DNA of 64,000 nt from Bradyrhizobium sp. dw_78 (GCF_018449525.1 NZ_JAAVUS010000003.1:186001-250000), one strand, 5' to 3'; positions 43,701-53,052 are shown, counted from the first letter of the stretch. Notes: generated by a model from the letters alone, not told the origin. Made by a program: numbers and translations.

Positions 43701-43884
43701 CGAGCTCGGCCGGCGCCGCGCCGAATTGCGACACCGCGACTGAGATCACCGGAATGTCGGCGCTCGGCAGCCGCGTCACCGCGAGCCGGGTGAAGCTGAC
43801 CCAGCCCAGCACCAGCAGGATGATCGAGAAGACGACCGACGGCAGCGGATGTCGGATCGACCAGGCCGAGATATTCAGCGCCAT
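40714..43884 (-). CDS. RND efflux pump inner-membrane subunit (AcrB/AcrD/AcrF family)
   Basis: A 1056-residue proton-driven exporter. It starts MALNISAWSIRHPLPSVVFS, a pattern more like MdtB/C or TriC-type pumps than HAE1. The proton-relay aspartates are present in GILVDDAIVEIEN (about residues 400-412), and TKNAIMLVEF in the second half is conserved. The gene overlaps the adaptor stop by one base (TAATG). With two paralogous adaptors nearby, it may resemble TriABC, where two different adaptors serve one pump. No outer-membrane channel is encoded here. The C-terminal 35 residues are a Pro/Asp-rich tail. Confidence 0.95.
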   Translation of the reverse strand: MALNISAWSIRHPLPSVVFSIILLVLGWVSFTRLAVTRLPSADIPVISVAVSQFGAAPAELESQVTKTIEDGVSGVEGVRHITSSITDGLSVTTIQFALETNTDRALNDVKDAVTRVRANLPQNVNEPLIQRVDVIGLPIVTYAAISPGKTPEQLSYFVDDVVKRALQGVRGVAQVERIGGVEREILVSLDPDKLQAAGLTAVNVSQSLRGTNVDLAGGRAEIGRNDQAIRTLAGAKTLNELAGTMIPLFSGGEVRLDDLGTVTDTIADRRTFARFNGEPVVALGIKRSKGASDVVVAGLVQKRIDALKAQYPDVDLKLIDSSVDFTRGNYEAAISTLFEGAILAVVIVLLFLRDIRATIIAAISLPLSIFPAFWAMDLLGFSLNLVSFLAITLSTGILVDDAIVEIENIVRHTRMGKSPYRAALEAADEIGLAVIAISLTIIAIFAPASFMSGIAGQFFKQFGITVSVQVFFSLLAARFVTPVLAAYFLRDHGHDDPPPGRALQAYTRLVTWSVRHYFITVLIGFGIFAASIWSITLLPRGFLPAQDTARSLLAVELPPGSQLAYTEKVTEEIAARLRKYPEVRSVFVDGGRVPPGIQEVRRAALIINYTPKSERGITQRELELEISNELDDVPDIRFWFLDENGLRAISLVVTGADSNIVGNVASELATQMKRIPIISNVISEVSLDRPELRIQPRADLAARLGVSTESLSQTIRVATIGDVGPALAKFDAGDRLVPIRVQLEDSARGDLPLLEQLRVPLGQHGEKGGVPLSVVADVKLDQGPTSISRYDRERQATVAADLVGSAALGDATRKIADLPVMKSLPKGVKVSPSGDAESLNELQDGFTTAITAGLMMVYAVLVLLFGTFLQPITILFSLPLSIGGAIMALLITGKQLTTPVWIGILMLMGIVTKNAIMLVEFAIEAIREGKPRDEAMIDAGRKRARPIVMTTIAMAAGMTPSALAFGAGGEFRSPMALAVIGGLLFSTVLSLVFVPAMFMVMDDLGSLILRFGRRLVVSDAGTDPDATEPGANPPDDQKPADRKEPPSIVRSPAAE

Positions 43885-44792
43885 TATCGTCCCCGCATGC
43901 GGTCGAGTTCGTCTGCGAACATGGTCTTGATCTGGTCGCCGTCATGCAGCGAAGAACCGGCATCGGCGACGACGATCTCGCCGACATCGAGGCCTTCGAG
44001 GATTTCCGTGGAAGTATCCGAGACCAGGCCAACCCGGACGTTCCGCGTCTCGACAATATTTCCCTTCACCACCTGGACGGTCAGATGGTCGATGGCGGTT
44101 CGCGGAATCGCCACGCCGCAGCTGCGCTTGGCGTCGATGCTGGCGCGGGCGAACATGCCGACCTTGAGCGAGGAGGTATTGGTCAGCGATATCCTGACAT
44201 GGCCAAGCTGGCTGCCGCGATCGATCTCCGGCGCGACCAGCCTGACACGGCCGATGAGATCGGGCGTGTCGTCCCGGCTGATCCGCACCGTCGCCCCCGG
44301 ATTGAGCTTCAGCATCTGGACCGCCGGCACCTGGGCGTCCAGCTCGAGCTCGTTGTTGATCGCAATGCGGAACATCGGTCCGGCCTGCGGCGAGGCCGGC
44401 GCGCCGACACTGGTTTTGACCTCGGTGACAAGTCCCGCCGCCGGCGCGCGCAGCGAGATCGGTCCCTGGCCGGATCGCGGCGACGGCGCGCTCAGCCGGG
44501 CCAGTTCCTGGCCGTCGGTGACGGTGTCGCCTTCATGCACCAGCAGGTCGGTGACCTTGGAGCCTTCCTGGTCGGTGCCGACCACCGCTTCCCGGCGGGG
44601 CACGACAAAGCCGGTGACCCGCACCAGGTCGGAGAAGCAGGCGTTGGTGGATTTCGTCACCAGGACAAGGGCCTCGCCCGTCGCATCGTTTTTCCTCGGA
44701 GGTGACCGATGCCCGAAAAGATAATATCCGGCGGCCAAGGCGACGATGCCGGCCACCGTCAGCGCGGGTTTGAGGGATTCGGAAAGCGTCAT
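43884..44792 (-). CDS. RND-type periplasmic adaptor (first of a paralogous pair)
   Basis: A 302-residue membrane fusion protein with an N-terminal membrane anchor (ALTVAGIVALAAGYYLFG, residues 9-26). Lipoyl-like segments VTDLLVHEGDTVTDGQELA and LRAPAAGLVTEV are separated by a short linker, with a beta-barrel segment after them. Sequence pattern ACFSDLVRVTGFVVPRREAV matches the adaptor at 38684-39583. Its stop codon overlaps the start of the RND gene, so the two are translationally coupled and form the core pair of this efflux system. Confidence 0.9.
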   Translation of the reverse strand: MTLSESLKPALTVAGIVALAAGYYLFGHRSPPRKNDATGEALVLVTKSTNACFSDLVRVTGFVVPRREAVVGTDQEGSKVTDLLVHEGDTVTDGQELARLSAPSPRSGQGPISLRAPAAGLVTEVKTSVGAPASPQAGPMFRIAINNELELDAQVPAVQMLKLNPGATVRISRDDTPDLIGRVRLVAPEIDRGSQLGHVRISLTNTSSLKVGMFARASIDAKRSCGVAIPRTAIDHLTVQVVKGNIVETRNVRVGLVSDTSTEILEGLDVGEIVVADAGSSLHDGDQIKTMFADELDRMRGR

Positions 44793-45491
44793 CGCCGGAT
44801 CAATCCAGGCCTGTCATGGTGTCGCGCGGTGCTTGCGGCGTTGCTTCGGTCGCCAGAATGGGGCGGGGTAAATTCCGAAACGACGGGTGCCCGATAATGC
44901 TGCAGGACGCATTTTAGCTGCAAAACCAGCCCCGGCGCCACGCCCCGATCGCGCTTCCGATCAGCTGGATTCCGGTCAGTTGGACCCAGATCATTGGGAT
45001 ATTGATCACTTGCATATTGACCACTTACACGCGGCGGTTCACTTCCGCCAGCGGCTGGCTCGGATCCTTGAGCCTGGTCTTGCCGTAACCGACCATCGCC
45101 GGACCGCGGCTGGCGACGACGAATTTTTCGATTAAATAGCGTTAAAACCAGACAGGCCACAATCGATTGCGGCCGTGGCGACATTAACTTGGCGGAAGAC
45201 CCGTTATCAAACCGGGTTCGCCCACCGTCAACCGCTTGCAGCTTCGCACTTATGGCGACATTCGACCGCGACGGCCGTCGATCCGTTCGAGAATATCGCG
45301 CCGTCCAGCAATGCTTCGCCGCGCGAGGACGCTTCCGCAGTTTCAGCTGAAATCTTCAGTCGGCAATGTGATTGGCCTCCCATTGAGGCCATGGTGTCAT
45401 GCGGCGGACGCGCAGCCCGCCGTTTGACCTTTGCGCGGGACGATGGCTTGCTGCGGTGGTCGGCCAGCTCCAACCAAAAAAGAGAAAACCG
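44793..45491. other. Gene-free stretch before the lactonase gene
   Basis: About 700 bp. Frames on both strands here have no family features. It contains a 15-bp tandem repeat (44947-45030). The promoters of the RND adaptor (minus) and the lactonase (plus) should be here. Confidence 0.5.
44947..45030. repeat. Degenerate 15-bp tandem repeat, about five copies
   Basis: Units begin at 44959, 44974, 44989, 45004 and 45019 and share the pattern G(A/G)(T/C)CA-TTG-ATT: GATCAGCTGGATTCC, GGTCAGTTGGACCCA, GATCATTGGGATATT, GATCACTTGCATATT, GACCACTTACAC. A worn unit may precede at 44947. Read on the plus strand in one frame they would encode five-residue repeats (DQLDS, GQLDP, DHWDI, DHLHI, DHLHA). Confidence 0.7.
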
Positions 45492-46298
45492 ATGGGAAAC
45501 GTCCACGAAGTCTACGCGCTGCGTTACGCGACGATGTCGCCGCGCACGCCTCATTTGAATCACCTTATTCCGGATCCGCACGAGACCACGACCCAGGACC
45601 TCGACTACTTCGTCTGGCTGATCCGCGGTGGCGGCCGCGACATCCTGGTCGATACCGGGTTCAATGCGGAGGAAGCGCAGTCACGCGCGCGCCAGCTCAC
45701 GCTCAACCCGGTCGATGCGCTGGACCGGTTCGGCGTGAAAGCCGGCAGTATCGCCGACGTCATCGTCACCCATCTGCATTACGACCATGCGGGCAATCTC
45801 GACCGCTTTCCCAATGCGCGGTTTCATCTGCAGGAACGCGAGATGGCCTATGCCACCGGCCGCTGCATGTGCAACGGCATGTTGCGGCATCCGTTTTCGC
45901 TCGCGCATGTGACGCTGATGGTGCGCCATGTCTATGGCGAACGCGTTGCGTTCTATTCCGGCGACGGCGAGATCGCGCCGGGCGTGACGGTGCATCGCGT
46001 CGGCGGCCATTCCGACGGCTTGCAGGTGGTGCGGGTGGAAACCGCGCGCGGGCCGGTGGTGCTGGCCTCCGACGCTTCGCATTACTACAGCAATCTGCAC
46101 CGCCGCAGCCCGTTTCCGATCGTCTACAATATCGGCGACATGGCGATGGGCTGGGAAATCGTCGAGCGTCTGGCGGGCCATCCCGACCGCTTCATCCCCG
46201 GCCATGATCCGATCGTGTGCGAGATCTACCCGCGCGCCAGCGACAAGGTCGACGCCTTTGCGTTGCACCTCGCTCCCTCGCGCTCCTTCGCCAGATAA
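45492..46298 (+). CDS. Metallo-beta-lactamase-fold lactonase, AHL/gamma-butyrolactone type
   Basis: A 268-residue hydrolase. The di-zinc motif THLHYDHAGN holds His94, His96, Asp98 and His99; later ligands lie in GGHSDGLQ (about residue 168), ASDASHYY and PGHDP (about residue 235). This is the motif set of the AttM/BlcC and AiiA-type lactonases, which open N-acyl-homoserine lactones or gamma-butyrolactone; the length is close to that of AttM. The next gene, 59 bp on, encodes a beta-hydroxyacid dehydrogenase that could oxidise a hydroxy acid product. Substrate is inferred. Confidence 0.87.
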   Translation: MGNVHEVYALRYATMSPRTPHLNHLIPDPHETTTQDLDYFVWLIRGGGRDILVDTGFNAEEAQSRARQLTLNPVDALDRFGVKAGSIADVIVTHLHYDHAGNLDRFPNARFHLQEREMAYATGRCMCNGMLRHPFSLAHVTLMVRHVYGERVAFYSGDGEIAPGVTVHRVGGHSDGLQVVRVETARGPVVLASDASHYYSNLHRRSPFPIVYNIGDMAMGWEIVERLAGHPDRFIPGHDPIVCEIYPRASDKVDAFALHLAPSRSFAR

Positions 46299-46357
46299 AA
46301 GTGCGATAGAGCAAAAGCCCGAACAAAACGCGTCAAAACGAAAAGACGAGGAAACAG

Positions 46358-47239
46358 ATGCCAGACGACAAGACCATCGGCTTCATCGGCCTGGGTGTGA
46401 TGGGGGAACCGATCTGCCGCAATCTCGTGAAGAAGAGCGGCGCGAGGGTGACTGTGTTCGACCTTGCGCCGGAACCGCTGGCGCGGCTGCGGGCCGAAGG
46501 CGCTACAGTGGCCGGATCGGTCGCCGAGATCGTCACCAAAAGCGACATCGTGTTCCTGTGCCTGCCGAGCGCCAAACATGCACGCGCCGTGTTCGAGGGC
46601 GACGGCATCCTGAAGAATATCCGGCAAGGACAGGTCGTCGTCGATCTCGGCACGTCGTCGGTCAACCAGACCCGCGATTTCGCCGGACAATTGCAGGCCA
46701 AAGGCGGGTCATGGGCCGATGCGCCGATCGCGCGAACGCGGCAGGCGGCGCAGGACGGCACGCTCAGCGTGATGGTCGGCGCCTCGCCGCAACTTTACGC
46801 CGCGATCGAGCCTCTGATCCGCTGTTTCGCCACCGACGTGACGCTGTGTGGCGAGGTCGGCGCGGGGCAGGTGACCAAGATCCTCAACAACATGGTGCTG
46901 TTCGAGACCGTTAACGCCTTGGCCGAGGCGGTCGCGGTGGCCAAACGCAACGGGGTCGATCCAAAGCTCCTGCTCGATACGCTGTCGAAAGGCTCGGCCG
47001 ACAGTTTTGCGTTGCGCAATCACGGCCTGAAGGCGATCGTGCCGGGTATGTTTCCGGATCGGGCGTTCTCGACGGAATACGCGTTGAAGGATCTGTCTTA
47101 CGCGCTCGAACTGGCCAGTGACGCCGGCATCAAGATTCGCGGCGCGGAATTGATCGGCAGGATTTTGCAGGAAACGATCGATGCCGGTTCGGGCGAGGCG
47201 TATTTTCCGGTCATGGCGAAGTATATCGATCACCCCTGA
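46358..47239 (+). CDS. NAD(P)-dependent beta-hydroxyacid dehydrogenase (HIBADH/GLYR-like)
   Basis: A 293-residue oxidoreductase. The dinucleotide site IGFIGLGVMGEPICRNL is at residues 6-22, the substrate-binding segment DAPIARTRQAAQDGTL at about residue 122 replaces the more usual DAPVSGG form, and the catalytic Lys lies in GQVTKILNNM (about residue 173). Members act on 3-hydroxyisobutyrate, tartronate semialdehyde or succinic semialdehyde/gamma-hydroxybutyrate. The neighbouring lactonase gene suggests a hydroxy acid of lactone origin. A REP-like repeat follows immediately. Confidence 0.9.
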   Translation: MPDDKTIGFIGLGVMGEPICRNLVKKSGARVTVFDLAPEPLARLRAEGATVAGSVAEIVTKSDIVFLCLPSAKHARAVFEGDGILKNIRQGQVVVDLGTSSVNQTRDFAGQLQAKGGSWADAPIARTRQAAQDGTLSVMVGASPQLYAAIEPLIRCFATDVTLCGEVGAGQVTKILNNMVLFETVNALAEAVAVAKRNGVDPKLLLDTLSKGSADSFALRNHGLKAIVPGMFPDRAFSTEYALKDLSYALELASDAGIKIRGAELIGRILQETIDAGSGEAYFPVMAKYIDHP

Positions 47240-47240
47240 T

Positions 47241-47329
47241 CGTCATTCCGGGGCGCGAAGCGAACCCGGAATCCAGAGGTTGTTGCACGAGATTCCGGGC
47301 TCGCGTCTTCGACGCGCCCCGGAATGACG
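47241..47329. repeat. REP-like palindromic repeat
   Basis: CGTCATTCCGGGGCGCGAAG and CGACGCGCCCCGGAATGACG ends, with inverted inner ATTCCGGG copies. It sits between the convergent dehydrogenase and MarR genes. Confidence 0.85.
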
Positions 47330-47342
47330 GCGGTGAATTGCG

Positions 47343-47918
47343 CTAATACCCCTCCGCCTCGCTCGCCTCTTCGCTGGTCTGAACCAGGTCGAGGCTTTGT
47401 TCGATCTTGCCGAGCAGCGCCGCGAAATCCTTGCGTTCCTGGGGCGAGAGGCAGGACAGGATGGTGTTCTCTTTCCGCAACAGGCGTGGGATCAGTTCTT
47501 CGTAGAGCGCCTTGCCCTTTCGTGTCAGGCGCAGATTGTATTCGCGGCGGTCGGCCTCGTTCTCGACGCGCTCGACCAGCTGCCGCGCCGTCAGCGCGGT
47601 GACGGCGCGGCTGATGGTGGATTTATGCGTGCGGGTGCAATGGGCGATATATTGTGCGCTGCACGCGGCGTTGCGGAAGCCGAGCGTCGCCAATACGCGC
47701 CACTCCGGAATGTCGAGCCCGTAATGTTCGCGATATTCGCCGGACAGTTCGGCGCTGACCTCGGCCGCCAGCCGGTTCAGCCGGAACGGCACGAATTTGA
47801 AGAGATCGAGCGTGGTGTCTTTTTCGGACGCGTTTTCTTGACGCGAACCGGCATCCGCCCCGGATCGCGTCCGGGGCCTGACGCCGCTTGAAAACGCCTT
47901 TGGCAAAAATCGCTCCAA
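47343..47918 (-). CDS. MarR-family transcriptional regulator
   Basis: The coding core (about 165 residues from TTLDLFKFVPFRLNRLAAEV) is a MarR winged helix protein: LDIPEWRVLATLGFRNA, CTRTHKSTISRAVTALTARQ (recognition helix) and the wing VENEADRREYNLRLTRKGKA. The start is unsure: no ATG with a ribosome site is found near the domain, and TTG at 47918 is a guess; an open frame continues to 48023. It is divergent from the DUF2783-hmgA genes, 116 bp away, so control of homogentisate catabolism by an aromatic acid ligand is plausible. Confidence 0.85.
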   Translation of the reverse strand: MERFLPKAFSSGVRPRTRSGADAGSRQENASEKDTTLDLFKFVPFRLNRLAAEVSAELSGEYREHYGLDIPEWRVLATLGFRNAACSAQYIAHCTRTHKSTISRAVTALTARQLVERVENEADRREYNLRLTRKGKALYEELIPRLLRKENTILSCLSPQERKDFAALLGKIEQSLDLVQTSEEASEAEGY

Positions 47919-48034
47919 TTTGAGTTGCGCGAAAACCCGGTGCGAGGCTAAGATAGTTGCAGATGAGACTAATTTAGCGGGGATGAACCCCGTTGGCCAG
48001 AGCAGGTTGCTTGGCCGAAGCAAGTTGGAAACGC

Positions 48035-48346
48035 ATGACGCAGCCGCCCGAAGTCCCGTTCGGTTATTGCCGGCATCCCGACCATGACCGGAGCGCCGGC
48101 GACGCCGCCCATCGTCGGATCATGGCATTGTTGACGGGCTCGAACTTCGCCAAGCCGGACGAGGCGTTGCGCGCCATCGTCGAGGCCCATCGCGGCTTGA
48201 GCGATGCGCAAAGCGCCGATCTCGACGCGGCGCTGGTCCTGATCCTCGCCGACCATATCGGCGATCTTGCCGCGCTGGATGAAGCGATCGCGCTGGCCAA
48301 GCGGCGAATGCTGGCGGCCGAACAGCAGCAACAACAGCAGCAGTAA
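48035..48346 (+). CDS. DUF2783 family small protein
   Basis: A 103-residue protein whose core ([20 protein letters not shown] followed by [20 protein letters not shown]) matches the small helical DUF2783 proteins often found beside aromatic-degradation genes. The C-terminus is a run of glutamines encoded by mixed CAG/CAA codons (about 48324-48343). ATG at 48035 with GGAAA upstream. It is 40 bp before hmgA on the same strand and probably in its operon. Function is not known. Confidence 0.82.
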   Translation: MTQPPEVPFGYCRHPDHDRSAGDAAHRRIMALLTGSNFAKPDEALRAIVEAHRGLSDAQSADLDAALVLILADHIGDLAALDEAIALAKRRMLAAEQQQQQQQ

Positions 48347-48386
48347 ATCAGGCGAATATTATTCGCCGCCACGCCCAAGGAGGATA

Positions 48387-49736
48387 ATGATGAACATCAA
48401 CGCCTCGCCTCACGTCATCAATCGCAATTCCGTTAACATCACGCCGGGCTACATGTCCGGCTTCGGCAACAGTTTCGAGACCGAGGCGCTGCCCGGCGCG
48501 CTGCCGATCGGGCGTAATTCGCCGCAGCGTTGCGCCTATGGGCTCTATGCCGAACAACTCTCCGGCTCGCCGTTCACGGCGCCGCGCGGCGCCAACGAAC
48601 GCTCCTGGCTCTATCGCATCCGTCCGTCGGTGAAGCATTCCGGGCATTTCGCCAAGGCCGATGCAGGCTTGTGGCGCACCGCGCCGTGCCACGAAATCGA
48701 GATGCCGATCGCGCAATTGCGCTGGGACCCGGCGCCGATCCCGAAGCAGGAGATGACGTTCCTGCAGGGCGTACAGACCATGACCACGGCCGGCGACGCC
48801 AATACCCAGGCCGGCATGGCCTCGCATGTCTATCTCATCACCAAATCGATGGTCGATCAGCATTTCTACAATGCCGACGGCGAGATGCTGTTCGTGTTGC
48901 AGCAGGGCGATCTGCGCTTCGTCACCGAGTTTGGCCGTATCGATGCGGGGCCCGGCGAGATCGTGGTGATCCCGCGCGGGGTGAAATTCCGCATCGAGAT
49001 TCCGTCCGGTCCGGCGCGCGGTTATCTCTGCGAGAATTATGGCGGCGCGTTCACGCTGCCGGAGCGTGGCCCGATCGGCGCCAATTGCCTGGCCAATTCG
49101 CGCGACTTCCTGACCCCCGTTGCGGATTATGAGGACAAGGACACGCCGACCGAATTGTTCGTGAAATGGGGCGGCGCGCTGTGGAAGACGACGTTGCCGC
49201 ATTCGCCGATCGACGTGGTGGCGTGGCACGGTAATTACGCGCCGTATAAATATGATCTTCGGACCTTCTCGCCGGTCGGCGCGATCGGATTCGACCACCC
49301 CGATCCGTCGATCTTCACCGTGCTGACCTCGCCCTCGGAAACCGCGGGCACCGCCAATATCGATTTCGTGATTTTCCCGGAGCGCTGGATGGTGGCCGAA
49401 AACACCTTCCGGCCGCCGTGGTATCACATGAACATCATGTCGGAGTTCATGGGGCTGATCTACGGCGTCTATGACGCCAAGCCGCAGGGCTTCGTGCCGG
49501 GCGGCATCTCCCTGCATAATTGCATGCTGCCGCACGGACCCGATCGCGAGGCGTTCGACCACGCCAGCAATTCGGAGCTCAAGCCGGTCAAGCTGACGGG
49601 CACGATGGCCTTCATGTTCGAGACCCGCTATCCGCAACGTGTCACCGCCCATGCCGCGAAGTCCTCGACCTTGCAGGACGATTACGCGGATTGCTGGAAG
49701 GGGCTGGAAAAGCGGTTCGATCCGAACCGGCCGTAG
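48387..49736 (+). CDS. hmgA: Homogentisate 1,2-dioxygenase
   Basis: A 449-residue non-haem iron dioxygenase that opens the homogentisate ring to maleylacetoacetate. It starts with the typical [20 protein letters not shown] (about residues 23-42). Iron-ligand motifs are [12 protein letters not shown], with the His and Glu six apart (about residues 344-352), and LPHGPD (about residue 383) with the second His. The ATG has an ideal AAGGAGGAT ribosome site; a longer open frame is the DUF2783 gene's shadow. Neighbours are fahA downstream and hppD beyond it. Confidence 0.97.
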   Translation: MMNINASPHVINRNSVNITPGYMSGFGNSFETEALPGALPIGRNSPQRCAYGLYAEQLSGSPFTAPRGANERSWLYRIRPSVKHSGHFAKADAGLWRTAPCHEIEMPIAQLRWDPAPIPKQEMTFLQGVQTMTTAGDANTQAGMASHVYLITKSMVDQHFYNADGEMLFVLQQGDLRFVTEFGRIDAGPGEIVVIPRGVKFRIEIPSGPARGYLCENYGGAFTLPERGPIGANCLANSRDFLTPVADYEDKDTPTELFVKWGGALWKTTLPHSPIDVVAWHGNYAPYKYDLRTFSPVGAIGFDHPDPSIFTVLTSPSETAGTANIDFVIFPERWMVAENTFRPPWYHMNIMSEFMGLIYGVYDAKPQGFVPGGISLHNCMLPHGPDREAFDHASNSELKPVKLTGTMAFMFETRYPQRVTAHAAKSSTLQDDYADCWKGLEKRFDPNRP

Positions 49737-49744
49737 TTTCCTGT

Positions 49745-49904
49745 CGTCATTCCGGGGCATCGCGCAGCGATGAACCCGGAATCTCGCGCCCATAACTTCT
49801 GGATTCCGGGTCTGCGCCATCCAAGTCGGCTGTTGCCGACTTGGGTAATTTGAGTGGCCAAACTCGGGTAAACCCGAGTTTGGGCGGCGCATCCCGGAAT
49901 GACA
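49745..49904. repeat. REP-like repeat with two nested hairpins
   Basis: CGTCATTCCGGGGCATCGCG at the left and GCGCATCCCGGAATGACA at the right flank a compound element. Inside are CCAAGTCGGC-TGTT-GCCGACTTGG (about 49819-49842) and AACTCGGG-TAAA-CCCGAGTT (about 49861-49880), both perfect hairpins. It separates hmgA from fahA and may weaken read-through. Confidence 0.85.
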
Positions 49905-49921
49905 TTTTCTTGGAGAATTAA

Positions 49922-51193
49922 GTGACCCATCCCAACGACCCCACTCTCCGCTCCTTCATCGACGTCGATCCGACGTTGGACTTCCCGATCCAGAACCTCC
50001 CCTACGGCGTGTTCTCGACTGCGGACGGGCTCGCTCCACGCGTAGGGGTCGCGATCGGTGATGACGTGCTCGATCTCTGGCAGCTTGCGCAGGATTGCCG
50101 GATTGATGTTGCCGAACTTGGCGTGTTCGCGGCATCGACGCTCAATCCCTTCATGGCGCTGGGACCGAAGGTATGGTCGCGAGTCCGCGCACGCATCAGC
50201 GAATTGCTGCGCCATGACAATCCGGAACTGCGCGACAATGAAAAATTGCGCCGTCGCGTGCTGGTGCCGATGGCCGATGTCAAACTGCATCTGCCGATCG
50301 CGGTTTCCGGTTATACCGATTTCTATGCCTCGAAGGAGCACGCCACCAATATCGGCGTCATCTTCCGCGGCAAGGACAATGCATTGCAGCCGAATTGGCT
50401 ACATATGCCGGTCGGTTATAACGGTCGCGCGTCGACGATGGTGGTCTCCGGCACCAAAGTGCGGCGGCCGCGCGGCCAGTTGAAACCGGCGAACGCCGAG
50501 GTGCCAAGTTTCGGGCCGTGCCAGCGGCTCGACTTCGAGCTCGAAATGGGCGTCGTGATCGGGCAGTCCTCGACGATGGGCGAAATGCTCAGCGAAAACC
50601 AGGCGGAGGAGATGATCTTCGGTTTTGTGCTGCTCAATGATTGGAGCGCACGTGACATCCAGCAATGGGAATATGTGCCGCTCGGGCCGTTCCAGGGCAA
50701 GGCGTTCGCGACCTCGATCAGCCCGTGGATCGTCACCCGCGAGGCGCTGGAGCCGTTCCGGGTGAACGGGCCTGAACAGAAGCCGACGCCGCTGCCTTAT
50801 CTTCAGCAGACGCGCCCGAACAATTACGATCTGCAGCTCGATGTCGATCTGCGCGCGGTGCAGATGAAGCAAGCGATGCGGATCTGCCGGACCAATTTCA
50901 AATACATGTATTGGTCGTCGGTGCAGCAATTGATGCATCACGCCTCAAGCGGCTGCGCGATGAATATCGGCGATCTTCTGGGGAGCGGCACCATCAGCGG
51001 CCCGGAGAAGCATCAGCGCGGCAGCCTGATGGAGATCAGCTGGAACGGCACCGAGCCGTTCGAGTTGCCGGGGGGTGGCAAGCGCACGTTCCTCGAAGAC
51101 GGAGATTCGCTCGCATTGCGCGGCTGGTGCCAGGGCGACGGCTACCGCGTCGGTTTTGGCGAAGTGGAGGGGACGATTTTGCCGGCGCAGTGA
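49922..51193 (+). CDS. fahA: Fumarylacetoacetase
   Basis: A 423-residue hydrolase that splits fumarylacetoacetate into fumarate and acetoacetate, the last step of tyrosine breakdown. VSGYTDFYASKEHATNIG (about residues 127-144) and RLDFELEMGVVIG (about residue 202) contain the metal-binding acidic and catalytic histidine residues, and WSARDIQQWEYVPLGPFQGK (about residue 242) is a hallmark stretch. GTG start at 49922 preceded by TTGGAGAATTAA. The only step not encoded in this block is maleylacetoacetate isomerase. Confidence 0.96.
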   Translation: MTHPNDPTLRSFIDVDPTLDFPIQNLPYGVFSTADGLAPRVGVAIGDDVLDLWQLAQDCRIDVAELGVFAASTLNPFMALGPKVWSRVRARISELLRHDNPELRDNEKLRRRVLVPMADVKLHLPIAVSGYTDFYASKEHATNIGVIFRGKDNALQPNWLHMPVGYNGRASTMVVSGTKVRRPRGQLKPANAEVPSFGPCQRLDFELEMGVVIGQSSTMGEMLSENQAEEMIFGFVLLNDWSARDIQQWEYVPLGPFQGKAFATSISPWIVTREALEPFRVNGPEQKPTPLPYLQQTRPNNYDLQLDVDLRAVQMKQAMRICRTNFKYMYWSSVQQLMHHASSGCAMNIGDLLGSGTISGPEKHQRGSLMEISWNGTEPFELPGGGKRTFLEDGDSLALRGWCQGDGYRVGFGEVEGTILPAQ

Positions 51194-51242
51194 CGGTTGA
51201 TATTCGAAGCGCGAATTTTTCTTGATTTCGAACAAGGCCAGC

Positions 51243-51710
51243 TCAGTCTCGGAGCGGCAATTTCGAGCTTTCCTTCAAACGGTCCAGCACGATCGATGAG
51301 CGCACATGCGCCACGCTCTGGTGCGGCATCAGCACGTTGTTGACGATGTCGGACAGGCTCTTGAGGTCGCGCAGCACGGCTTTCAGCACATAATCGGCGT
51401 CGCCGGTCAGCGCATAGGCTTCCTGAATTTCGTCGACGCGGTTGACCAGCGCGCGAAACTTCTTGGCGTTGTCGGGCGAGTGGGTCGCAAGCGTGATGTG
51501 GATGAAGGCGATCAGGTTAAAGCCGAGCGCTTCGCCGGCGAGATCGGCGTGATAGCCCGAAATGACTTTTTCCTCTTCCAGCCGCATGCGGCGGCGCGAG
51601 CATTGCGATGCCGACAGGCCCACCCGATCGGCCAGCTGTTGGTTGGTCAGCCGGCCGTCGTCCTGCAACGCGCCGAGGATCTTGAGGTCGAAGGTGTCGA
51701 CGGAGATCAT
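51243..51710 (-). CDS. Lrp/AsnC-family transcriptional regulator
   Basis: A 155-residue regulator: N-terminal helix-turn-helix (DLKILGALQDDGRLTNQQLA, then LSASQCSRRRMRLEEEKVIS) and a C-terminal RAM/effector domain (EIQEAYALTGDADYVLKAVL). ATG at 51710; the long open frame upstream overlaps hppD and is not used. It is divergent from hppD with 120 bp of AT-rich DNA between, so it probably senses an aromatic amino acid or intermediate and controls hppD. Confidence 0.93.
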   Translation of the reverse strand: MISVDTFDLKILGALQDDGRLTNQQLADRVGLSASQCSRRRMRLEEEKVISGYHADLAGEALGFNLIAFIHITLATHSPDNAKKFRALVNRVDEIQEAYALTGDADYVLKAVLRDLKSLSDIVNNVLMPHQSVAHVRSSIVLDRLKESSKLPLRD

Positions 51711-51830
51711 GCGTCTTTTATCACTTATATGCACAAACCATGCGTAATTATAGCATAATGCCCGCGGATTGCATGAACTTTGCGGCCCGAGCCGCGCAAA
51801 ATCCCGATAGCCAAAAGAGGGAGATTCGCC
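51711..51830. promoter_or_regulatory. Divergent Lrp/hppD promoter region
   Basis: 120 bp with an AT-rich core (TGCGTAATTATAGCATAATG at 51741-51760) that should hold both promoters and the Lrp-type operator. No perfect palindrome is seen. Confidence 0.5.
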
Positions 51831-52946
<1,116 letters not shown>

Positions 52947-52953
52947 CTTCCTT

Positions 52954-53052
52954 GGTCATTTCCGGGGCGTATCGTAGATACGAGCCCGGAATCCCGATGT
53001 AATAACCTCCGGATTTCGGGTTCGATGCTGTCGCATCGCCCCGGAATGACGG
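52954..53052. repeat. REP-like palindromic repeat
   Basis: GGTCATTTCCGGGGCGTATC at the left (one extra T compared with the family) and GCATCGCCCCGGAATGACGG at the right. It follows hppD by a few bases. Confidence 0.8.

Noticed and set aside
48348..49892. 514-codon minus-strand ORF opposite hmgA
   Set aside because: hmgA has iron-ligand motifs and an ideal ribosome site; the antisense frame is Arg/His-rich and featureless.
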